Below are positions 5,733 to 10,786 of a DNA stretch of 10,786 bases, one piece after another. The position numbers and the translations under genes are program-made. The DNA comes from a bacterium (GTDB taxonomy: Bacteria > Pseudomonadota > Gammaproteobacteria > Burkholderiales > Methylophilaceae), in NCBI GenBank assembly GCA_027310505.1, contig DAIDAS010000342.1, forward strand, positions 1-10,786. The letters are read 5' to 3'. Position 1 is the first letter of the stretch, and the number at the start of each line of letters is the position of its first letter. The notes below the pieces were generated by a model. The model made no database searches and was not told where the DNA came from. It saw only the letters and a list, made by a program, of their open reading frames with translations.

Positions 5733-7235
5733 ATCCGCGACGGCCTGCTCTATGCGTTCGCACAGCGTTTTCAGTATCTTGATGCGGGCAAAGTTCTTGT
5801 CTTCAGCCTCGACTACGGTCCACGGCGCGTGGAGGGTGCTGGTGCGGTCGATCATGTCGCTCACGGCCGCCTGGTAATCATCCCATTTCTCCCGATTACG
5901 CCAGTCTTCATCCGTGATTTTGAATCGTTTGAATGAAATTTGCTGACGCTCCTCGAAACGGCGCAGTTGTTCTTCCTTGCTGATCTGCAACCAGAATTTG
6001 ACGAGTACGATGTCATTGCGCGCCTGTTGTTCCTCGAAGTCGTTGATTTCACTATAGGCACGCATCCAGTCGTATTCGCTACATAACCCTTCGACCCGCT
6101 CCACCAGCACGCGGCCATACCAGGAGCGATCGAAAATTGCGAGCCTGCCGCGGCGGGGAATATGCCGCCAGAAACGCCACAGATAAGGTTGGGCACGCTC
6201 CTCTTCAGTTGGTGCGGCAATCGGCGTGATGCTGAACATGCGTGCGTCGATGGCATGGGTGATGCGGCGGATGCTGCCACCTTTGCCTGCGGCATCCAGT
6301 CCTTCGAATACGATGATGACGGAAATATCTTTGAACTTTGGGTCGCGCGTGAGTATGTTGAGCCGACCCTGGTATTTTTCCAGCTTTCTCTCATAGATGG
6401 TCTTGTCGAGTTTCAGAGACAGGTCGAGCGTATTGATCAATTGCAGGTTATCCACCGGCGTCATCAGTGGAGGCGCGGCAGAAGCGAGGGGGCGACCATC
6501 ATGCTGTTCGAGTCGTTTGCGCATGGCCTGCAGCACTTGCTTGCCCACGGTGAGGTTGCGGTAGTTTGCGTCAAAACCCTCGACAATGATCCAGGGCGCT
6601 TCGGCTGTGCTGGTGTCGCGCAAGACATGCTCGGAGATTTCACGGAACTTGTCGTAAAGCTTGAGATGGCGTTTGTCGATCTCGGTTACCCGCCAGCGGG
6701 TCTTGGGGTTGTCTTCCAGGGAGTGGATGCGTTCTTTCTGCTTTTCCTTGGAGAGATGAAACCAGAACTTGAGTATCAGCGCACCTTCGTCGGTGAGCAT
6801 TTTTTCAAAGCGCACAATCTCCTCGAGCGAATAGCTCAGCGTTTCCTTGTCCGTTTCGCCATATGCGCGTTTCACGATAGGTTCGGTATACCATGAGCCG
6901 AAATAGATGCCGACCTTGCCTTTGGGGGGGAGTGCGCGCCAGAAGCGCCACATGAGAGGACGTTCGCTTTCTTCATCCGATAGTGCGCCAAAGGCCTGGG
7001 TGTGGATATGGCGAGGATCCATCCACTCATTCAGCAGGTTGGCAGTTTCACCCTTGCCGGCACCATCGACCCCTCCGATCAGGATGATGACGGGAAAATT
7101 CCCTGCTTGTGCCAGGTCGAACTGGGCATCCAGCAGGGCCTCACGCAGTGCCGGAACTTGTTCCTTGTATGTTTTTTTGTCGATTTTGTGACCGAGTTCT
7201 GCGGATTCAAACATGCTCTGCTTCTCTGCCTGCAT
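5730..7235 (-). CDS. pap: Polyphosphate:AMP phosphotransferase (class II, two-domain PPK2)
   Basis: 501 residues with two fused PPK2 domains, the arrangement of class II PPK2 enzymes that phosphorylate AMP to ADP with polyphosphate. Domain 1 (about 24-245) has a P-loop GGVDGAGKGE (54-63); domain 2 (about 280-498) has EGLDAAGKGG (311-320). Domain 2 keeps the full FDRSWYGRVLVERVEG motif (368-383) and the family's WRFWRHIPRRG. In domain 1 the matching place reads YFGSWYTEPIVKR, so Asp-Arg is replaced by Phe-Gly, in keeping with a mainly structural N-terminal half and a catalytic C-terminal half. The enzyme is cytosolic and recycles AMP from stored polyphosphate. The start at 7235 has no good Shine-Dalgarno; an in-frame ATG at 7214 (MFESAELGHK) preceded by AGAGAAG is an equal candidate. 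It is divergent from amt. Confidence 0.93.
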   Translation of the reverse strand: MQAEKQSMFESAELGHKIDKKTYKEQVPALREALLDAQFDLAQAGNFPVIILIGGVDGAGKGETANLLNEWMDPRHIHTQAFGALSDEESERPLMWRFWRALPPKGKVGIYFGSWYTEPIVKRAYGETDKETLSYSLEEIVRFEKMLTDEGALILKFWFHLSKEKQKERIHSLEDNPKTRWRVTEIDKRHLKLYDKFREISEHVLRDTSTAEAPWIIVEGFDANYRNLTVGKQVLQAMRKRLEQHDGRPLASAAPPLMTPVDNLQLINTLDLSLKLDKTIYERKLEKYQGRLNILTRDPKFKDISVIIVFEGLDAAGKGGSIRRITHAIDARMFSITPIAAPTEEERAQPYLWRFWRHIPRRGRLAIFDRSWYGRVLVERVEGLCSEYDWMRAYSEINDFEEQQARNDIVLVKFWLQISKEEQLRRFEERQQISFKRFKITDEDWRNREKWDDYQAAVSDMIDRTSTLHAPWTVVEAEDKNFARIKILKTLCERIEQAVAD

Positions 7236-7288
7236 TTAAGTAGATACATGGTGCATAAGTCTGAATCTTCTGTAAAGAATATGCGCTG

Positions 7289-7305
7289 CGCACCAATTTG
7301 ATGCA
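7289..7305 (+). promoter_or_regulatory. NtrC-type binding site, distal, upstream of amt
   Basis: CGCACC-AATTT-GATGCA fits the NtrC consensus TGCACC-N5-GGTGCA at 10 of 12 arm positions. Its centre is 31 bp from the centre of the proximal site at 7320-7336, close to three helical turns, similar to the paired enhancer sites of E. coli glnA. Its centre lies near -119 relative to the predicted sigma54 start. Confidence 0.5.
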
Positions 7306-7319
7306 CTCGCACTGCGTAA

Positions 7320-7336
7320 TGCACAAGCAAGGTGCA
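7320..7336 (+). promoter_or_regulatory. NtrC-type binding site, proximal, upstream of amt
   Basis: TGCACA-AGCAA-GGTGCA matches TGCACC-N5-GGTGCA at 11 of 12 arm positions, with the correct 5-bp spacer. Its centre lies near -88 of the predicted sigma54 transcription start, in the normal range for an enhancer. This is the strongest regulatory site in the window. Confidence 0.68.
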
Positions 7337-7389
7337 TTGTTTCTGTTGGTGTATTATCTAATCAAAGTAAAAACAAAGAGTTGCCAGAT

Positions 7390-7405
7390 TGGCTTACTTC
7401 TTGCT
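7390..7405 (+). promoter_or_regulatory. Sigma54 (-24/-12) promoter of amt
   Basis: TGGCTTACTTCTTGCT has GG at 7391-7392 and GC at 7403-7404 with the required 10-bp spacing, and TTGCT at the -12 box matches the consensus fully. The -24 box is TGGCTT rather than TGGCAC. The predicted transcription start is near 7416, about 12 nt before the amt Shine-Dalgarno. Paired NtrC-type sites upstream support activation under nitrogen limitation. Confidence 0.7.
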
Positions 7406-7427
7406 CACACAAGCGGATCGTTTATTC

Positions 7428-7431
7428 GGAG
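7428..7431 (+). promoter_or_regulatory. Shine-Dalgarno of amt
   Basis: GGAG lies 6 nt (AAAAAA) before the ATG at 7438. The upstream in-frame ATG at 7381 lies before the sigma54 element and would not be on the predicted transcript, so 7438 is the start. Confidence 0.8.
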
Positions 7432-7437
7432 AAAAAA

Positions 7438-8640
7438 ATGGAAGCAACTCAGACTAGCGGCGATGTTTTATTTATTTTGCTCGGTGCCATCATGGTGCTG
7501 GCGATGCACGCCGGATTCGCATTTCTGGAAGTCGGCACAGTGCGCCGCAAGAACCAGGTAAATGCACTGGTCAAGATCATGGTGGATTTTTCGGTTTCTA
7601 CCATCGCCTATTTTTTCATCGGTTATAGCGTTGCTTATGGCGTCGGTTTTCTGCAGGGCGCAGAAGTGCTTTCCGTAAAAAATGGCTACGAACTGGTCAA
7701 GTTCTTCTTTCTGCTGACTTTTGCCGCGGCCATTCCCGCCATCATTTCCGGTGGCATTGCCGAGCGTGCCAAATTCAACCCCCAACTGGCGGCTACGTTT
7801 ATGCTCGTCGGACTGGTGTATCCCTTCTTCGAGGGCATTGCATGGAACAACCATTACGGTGTGCAGGATTGGCTGAATGCTTCGTTTGGCGCCAAATTCC
7901 ATGACTTTGCCGGCTCCGTTGTGGTGCATGCCATGGGTGGCTGGATCGCGCTGGGCGCGGTCATCATGCTCGGCGCGCGCCGTGGCCGTTACAGCAAGGA
8001 TGGCCGCCTGCATGCATTTCCTCCATCCAGCATCCCGTTTCTGGCGCTGGGTGCCTGGATATTGACTGTCGGCTGGTTCGGTTTCAATGTCATGTCGGCG
8101 CAGACGCTACAGGCCGTGAGCGGTCTGGTGGCACTGAACTCCCTGATGGCGCTGGTCGGCGGCACCCTGGCGGCGCTGGTGGCCGGCAGGAACGACCCCG
8201 GCTTTGTGCACAACGGCCCGCTGGCCGGACTGGTTGCCGTATGTGCCGGTTCCGACGTGATGCATCCGCTGGGCGCACTGGTGACGGGTGCGGTCGCCGG
8301 CGCTTTGTTCGTCTGGGCATTTACCCTGACGCAGAATCGTTGGAAGATCGACGATGTACTCGGCGTATGGCCGCTGCACGGACTGTGCGGTGCCTGGGGC
8401 GGCATCGCCGCCGGTGTTTTCGGCATGAAGGCGCTGGGCGGCATGGGCGGTGTCAGCTTTGGTGCACAACTGGCTGGCACGGCGCTTGGGGTTGTCATTG
8501 CAGTTGTCGGCGGCTTTGCAGTGTATGGGGCGCTCAAGTGGTTGGTAGGCATCCGCCTGGATGCAGAAGGCGAATTCGAAGGCGCCGATCTGACCATCCA
8601 CAAAATCACCGCCACGCCGGATACCAATACCGAAGAGTGA
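7438..8640 (+). CDS. amt: Ammonium transporter, Amt family
   Basis: 400 residues, about 11 membrane helices, no separate signal peptide. It moves ammonium across the inner membrane as a trimer in this family. Pore features known from E. coli AmtB can be seen: HDFAGSVVVHAMGG holds the Asp and the first pore His (equivalent to D160 and H168); WPLHGLCGAWGGIAAGVFG holds the second pore His (H318); GWFGFNVMSAQ holds the gate Phe and Ser (F215, S219), though the usual AG between them is VM. GGIAERAKF is another family block. The cytoplasmic tail (FEGADLTIHKI) keeps part of the region that in AmtB contacts GlnK. No glnK gene adjoins it, unlike the common glnK-amtB pair, so PII control would act in trans. 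Start chosen by GGAG and the sigma54 promoter. Confidence 0.95.
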   Translation: MEATQTSGDVLFILLGAIMVLAMHAGFAFLEVGTVRRKNQVNALVKIMVDFSVSTIAYFFIGYSVAYGVGFLQGAEVLSVKNGYELVKFFFLLTFAAAIPAIISGGIAERAKFNPQLAATFMLVGLVYPFFEGIAWNNHYGVQDWLNASFGAKFHDFAGSVVVHAMGGWIALGAVIMLGARRGRYSKDGRLHAFPPSSIPFLALGAWILTVGWFGFNVMSAQTLQAVSGLVALNSLMALVGGTLAALVAGRNDPGFVHNGPLAGLVAVCAGSDVMHPLGALVTGAVAGALFVWAFTLTQNRWKIDDVLGVWPLHGLCGAWGGIAAGVFGMKALGGMGGVSFGAQLAGTALGVVIAVVGGFAVYGALKWLVGIRLDAEGEFEGADLTIHKITATPDTNTEE

Positions 8641-8661
8641 TGTGACCGGTGTCAATCCACG

Positions 8662-8692
8662 CGATGCCGGGTCATGCATGGCCCCGGCATCG
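8662..8692 (+). terminator. Long hairpin after amt, possible terminator
   Basis: CGATGCCGGG (8662-8671) and CCCGGCATCG (8683-8692) form a perfect 10-bp stem; the inner TCAT/ATGG can extend it with one bulged C and a T-G pair. It starts 21 bp after the amt stop. No T-tract follows (TAATGTGG), so it may instead protect the 3' end of the amt mRNA or act with Rho. Confidence 0.5.
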
Positions 8693-8711
8693 TAATGTGG
8701 AAATTCCTGTC

Positions 8712-8739
8712 TTGAATTATTACGAATCAGGCATATCAT
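8712..8739 (+). promoter_or_regulatory. Possible sigma70 promoter for the host-attachment-family gene
   Basis: TTGAAT (8712-8717) and TATCAT (8734-8739) are spaced by 16 bp, in the only AT-rich part of this intergenic region. The -10 box lies within the left arm of the hairpin at 8726-8759. A start near 8746 would leave a leader of about 90 nt that includes the hairpin at 8790-8805. Confidence 0.3.
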
Positions 8740-8759
8740 GAAAGCGTGACATGCCTGAT
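8726..8759. repeat. Inverted repeat with 14-bp imperfect stem
   Basis: ATCAGGCAT (8726-8734) pairs with ATGCCTGAT (8751-8759); inside, after one A/C mismatch, TCATG (8736-8740) pairs with CGTGA (8745-8749) including one T-G pair, closing on an AAAG loop. No T-tract follows. It may be a terminator remnant, an operator or part of a structured RNA. Confidence 0.5.
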
Positions 8760-8789
8760 CGATTGCATGTCCTTCTGAAGGTCGATATG

Positions 8790-8805
8790 CGGCGCGTTTG
8801 CGCCG
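8790..8805 (+). promoter_or_regulatory. Leader hairpin before the host-attachment-family gene
   Basis: CGGCGC (8790-8795), loop GTTT (8796-8799) and GCGCCG (8800-8805) form a perfect 6-bp GC stem, 16 nt before the GGAGG ribosome binding site. It would be in the 5' leader of the next gene. Confidence 0.4.
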
Positions 8806-8821
8806 ATCCCAACCCTGATGC

Positions 8822-8826
8822 GGAGG
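8822..8826 (+). promoter_or_regulatory. Shine-Dalgarno of the host-attachment-family gene
   Basis: GGAGG lies 9 nt before the ATG at 8836. It falls inside the longer frame that opens at ATG 8818, so the start at 8836 is preferred. Confidence 0.75.
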
Positions 8827-8835
8827 ATAAGCCAG

Positions 8836-9324
8836 ATGAACACCATCGTTGTCGTTACCAACGGCGCACAAGCCCGATTTTTTACCCTGGAGCCGGCTGA
8901 GTCTCCTGCCTACGAATCAAGCCCGCGACTGGTGGAGCAAGAGTGTCTGGTCAACCCGCAGCAGGAAGTCGCGGGAAAAAACCTATGGTCGGATAACAGC
9001 GGAGGTAACCGCAGCACTGGCGGCGGGGGGTCGCACGGATATGATGATCACCGGGACCAGCATCGGGCAGAATACGAGCGTCGCTTTGCGCGGCAGGTTG
9101 CATCGGCGACCACAGAGCTGGCGCGTAGCCGCAAAGCCGATCAGGTGGTACTGGCGGCTGATAGCAGGATGCTGGGTTCGTTGCGAGACGAACTGCATCG
9201 CGTTAACGGCTTCGACCTGAAACAGGTCGCCAGGGATTACAGCAAGCTCTCGGTGCTGGACCTGCACGAACAACTGGCTGGACTCGATCTGCTGCCCGCA
9301 AGGCGCAGGCCTGGCGTTCAGTAG
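8836..9324 (+). CDS. Host attachment family protein (Host_attach / bacterial eRF1-like)
   Basis: 162 residues. The N-terminal strand with TNGAQARFF (about 8-16) and the C-terminal part (KADQVVLAADSRMLGSLRDE, then KQVARDYSKLSVLDLHEQL) fit the Host_attach family, named after an Agrobacterium protein reported as required for attachment to host cells; the fold is related to archaeal/eukaryotic release factor eRF1 domains. The biochemical function in most bacteria is unknown, and attachment should not be assumed. A polar Gly/Ser/Asn insert lies at about 52-70 (DNSGGNRSTGGGGSHGYD), followed by the conserved charged helix HRAEYERRFARQVA. There is no signal peptide. The start at 8836 follows GGAGG. 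It lies 42 bp ahead of pcm on the same strand, possibly co-transcribed. Confidence 0.8.
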   Translation: MNTIVVVTNGAQARFFTLEPAESPAYESSPRLVEQECLVNPQQEVAGKNLWSDNSGGNRSTGGGGSHGYDDHRDQHRAEYERRFARQVASATTELARSRKADQVVLAADSRMLGSLRDELHRVNGFDLKQVARDYSKLSVLDLHEQLAGLDLLPARRRPGVQ

Positions 9325-9348
9325 TCGCCTGCTCCGGACCTTGGTGTC

Positions 9349-9355
9349 AAGGAGG
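9349..9355 (+). promoter_or_regulatory. Shine-Dalgarno of pcm
   Basis: AAGGAGG is nearly a full match to the anti-Shine-Dalgarno, 11 nt before the GTG at 9367. The spacing is a little long, but no ATG is better placed. Confidence 0.6.
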
Positions 9356-9366
9356 CGATAAGGGCG

Positions 9367-10050
9367 GTGGCAGATCAGGCACTCGACACGGAATACGTGC
9401 AACGTCGCCGCGCGATGGTGGAGGAAATCACCGAAATGGCCGGGGAACTCGCGCCGACATACGGCGGCGCGGGGTTATCCCCGCAGGTGCTTGATGCCAT
9501 GCTGCGGGTGCCGCGCCATCGCTTCGTGCCCGAAGATGAGCGCCGCTATGCCTACCAGAATCGTCCGCTTTCCATCGGCCACAACCAGACCATCTCACAG
9601 CCTTATATCGTTGCACTGATGACCGACCTGATGGCGCTCGATACTGGCGATCGCGTGCTGGAAGTCGGCACCGGCTCCGGCTATCAGGCGGCGGTGCTGG
9701 CCGAACTGGGCGTGGAGGTGTATTCCATCGAGATCGTCGAGCCAATCGCCCGACAGTCAGCCGAGATGCTGCAGGTGTTAGGCTACGAGCGGGTTCATGT
9801 CAGGGTGGGGGATGGCTATCAGGGCTGGCCGGAGCATGCGCCGTTCGATGGCGTGATTGTGACTGCCGGTGCCAGCCACGTGCCGCAGCCGTTGCTAGAC
9901 CAGCTCAAACCGGGCGGGCGTATGGTGATCCCCGTGGGAGAGGCGTTCGATGTGCAGGAACTGTTGCTGATCACCAAGGATGAGGCCGGTCATATGCATC
10001 GCCAGCAGGTGATCCCGGTGAGGTTTGTGCCGCTGACCGGCGGACATTGA
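9367..10050 (+). CDS. pcm: Protein-L-isoaspartate O-methyltransferase
   Basis: 227 residues with a GTG start; the next in-frame Met is at residue 17. The enzyme uses S-adenosylmethionine to methylate L-isoaspartyl residues in aged proteins, so that they can return to normal aspartyl links; it acts in the cytosol. Family motifs are intact: the substrate-binding block PLSIGHNQTISQPYIVALMT (about 67-86), SAM motif I LEVGTGSGYQ (98-107), an acidic post-I strand (VYSIEIVEP), HVRVGDGYQGWP, and DGVIVTAGASHVPQPLLDQL with KPGGRMVIPVG. The end VIPVRFVPLTGG matches the usual PCMT C-terminus. It is about 20 residues longer at the N-terminus than E. coli Pcm. It lies 5 bp ahead of the alkA-type gene. Confidence 0.95.
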   Translation: MADQALDTEYVQRRRAMVEEITEMAGELAPTYGGAGLSPQVLDAMLRVPRHRFVPEDERRYAYQNRPLSIGHNQTISQPYIVALMTDLMALDTGDRVLEVGTGSGYQAAVLAELGVEVYSIEIVEPIARQSAEMLQVLGYERVHVRVGDGYQGWPEHAPFDGVIVTAGASHVPQPLLDQLKPGGRMVIPVGEAFDVQELLLITKDEAGHMHRQQVIPVRFVPLTGGH

Positions 10051-10055
10051 GGGTT

Positions 10056-10786
10056 ATGAATTCCGGAATGGATCAGCTTCGTCAGAACCTAGGCACGGTG
10101 ATGTCGTGCAAAATCGATCTGCCTCATGATTTTCGTACACGTGATATTTTCGAATTCCACAATCGCGACGCACAGGCTGTGGCTGAAAGGCTCGATGGCA
10201 GCACCCTGCAAAAAGGGTTGGCATGGCAGGGGCAGCCGGCCTGTCTTACGATCGCATTCGATGCGCGACAAGCGGTTGCTGAATTGTCCGTTGACGGGCT
10301 GGCAGACGCAGGAGACCTTGCCGCACTGAAAGCGCTTGTCCAGCGCATGCTGGGGTTGACGCAGCCGATTGGGGAATTCGAGCGGCATTACCGCGAACAT
10401 CCGCAATTGGGGCCATTGATCGCCAAACAGTCCGGGCTGCGGGTGCCGGTTTCGGCCAGCCCGTTCGAGGCCTTGACCTGGGCGGTGACTGGCCAGCAAA
10501 TCAGCGTGAGCGCGGCGACCTCGTTGCGGCGAAAACTGATCCAGGTTGCCGGACTGAAGCATTCCGGAGGGCTGGCCTGTTATCCCGATGCCAGCCGGAT
10601 TGCAGGCTTAAGTCTCGAACAGTTGCGTCTGGCCGGATTTTCACAAACCAAGGCGCAGACCTTGCTCATCCTCAGTCAGATGGTGCGAGACCAGCGGTTG
10701 CCACTGGATCAATGGATTGCCGATGCGCCCCCGATCGAGGAAATCCGCGAGCAGTTGTTGCGCATACGCGGCATCGGCCCATGGAC
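10056..10786 (+). CDS. alkA: DNA-3-methyladenine glycosylase II, AlkA-like (3' end outside window)
   Basis: The frame is open to the window edge, 243 residues plus two bases. It shows the AlkA family order: an N-terminal AlkA_N-type domain (FEFHNRDAQAVAERL, then LQKGLAWQGQPACLTIAFDA), then the HhH-GPD core with SPFEALTWAVTGQQISVSAA (about 135-154), LRLAGFSQTKAQTLL and the helix-hairpin-helix LLRIRGIGPW at the edge. The catalytic Asp lies beyond the window, so activity cannot be judged. The enzyme removes alkylated bases to start base excision repair. The start is uncertain: ATGs at 10056, 10068 and 10101 are in frame; GAGGG at 10049-10053 is too near the first, and likeness to the family begins around residue 18, so 10101 (MSCKIDLPHDF) is a serious alternative. 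Confidence 0.9.
   Translation, partial: MNSGMDQLRQNLGTVMSCKIDLPHDFRTRDIFEFHNRDAQAVAERLDGSTLQKGLAWQGQPACLTIAFDARQAVAELSVDGLADAGDLAALKALVQRMLGLTQPIGEFERHYREHPQLGPLIAKQSGLRVPVSASPFEALTWAVTGQQISVSAATSLRRKLIQVAGLKHSGGLACYPDASRIAGLSLEQLRLAGFSQTKAQTLLILSQMVRDQRLPLDQWIADAPPIEEIREQLLRIRGIGPW

Noticed and set aside
6162..6896. Long + strand open frame (244 codons) inside pap
   Set aside because: Antisense to a fully conserved PPK2 protein, with no ribosome binding site and no recognisable domain.
7381..7437. N-terminal extension of the ammonium transporter from ATG 7381
   Set aside because: It lies upstream of the predicted transcription start and contains the sigma54 promoter; GGAG is placed for the ATG at 7438.
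8107..8871. Long - strand open frame (254 codons) over the amt 3' end
   Set aside because: Antisense to amt, runs through the hairpin-rich intergenic region and into the next gene; no domain seen.
1..10786. CRISPR arrays, insertion sequences, prophage, toxin-antitoxin or defence genes
   Set aside because: No regularly spaced repeats, transposase, integrase or defence-type proteins are visible; all major frames belong to core functions except the unknown gene at 5056-5721.

Overview
The window looks like a chromosomal segment of a flagellated Gram-negative bacterium, most likely a betaproteobacterium, perhaps of the Nitrosomonadales (Gallionellaceae/Sulfuricellaceae/Methylophilaceae type). 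This rests on flagellar gene order, protein style (Amt, AlkA, class II PPK2) and moderately GC-rich coding DNA; it is an inference, and no marker gene here fixes the taxon. There are no IS elements, phage genes, CRISPR arrays, tRNAs or rRNAs. It reads as ordinary core chromosome with some interesting regulatory DNA and one unrecognised gene.

Region 1 (1-5721, all + strand) is a flagellar basal-body/export cluster. It opens with the 3' end of fliK and a clear rho-independent terminator. A gene-free gap of about 320 bp follows, with a GC-rich perfect hairpin, repeated CTTGTTT motifs and a good sigma70-type promoter. Then comes a compact operon: fliL, fliM, fliN, fliO, fliP, fliQ, fliR, and a 221-residue soluble protein of unknown function. 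Several junctions overlap (fliN/fliO 4 nt, fliO/fliP 14 nt, fliP/fliQ 4 nt), which suggests translational coupling. FliM and FliN build the switch/C-ring, FliL supports the stator, FliO/P/Q/R form the export gate, and FliK measures hook length.

Region 2 (5730-7235, - strand) is a two-domain class II PPK2, polyphosphate:AMP phosphotransferase. It converges on the flagellar operon; the two stop codons lie in one small palindrome.

Region 3 (7236-8640) is a divergent intergenic region and an Amt ammonium transporter. Upstream of amt are two NtrC-type sites 31 bp apart and a -24/-12 sigma54 element with correct GG-N10-GC spacing, followed by a good Shine-Dalgarno. This is a complete nitrogen-limitation promoter readable from sequence alone.

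Region 4 (8641-10786, + strand) begins with a 195-bp intergenic stretch carrying three successive hairpins. It continues with a host-attachment-family protein (eRF1-like), then pcm (L-isoaspartyl protein repair methyltransferase) and, 5 bp later, an AlkA-type 3-methyladenine DNA glycosylase cut by the window edge. pcm and alkA pair protein repair with DNA-alkylation repair and are probably co-transcribed.
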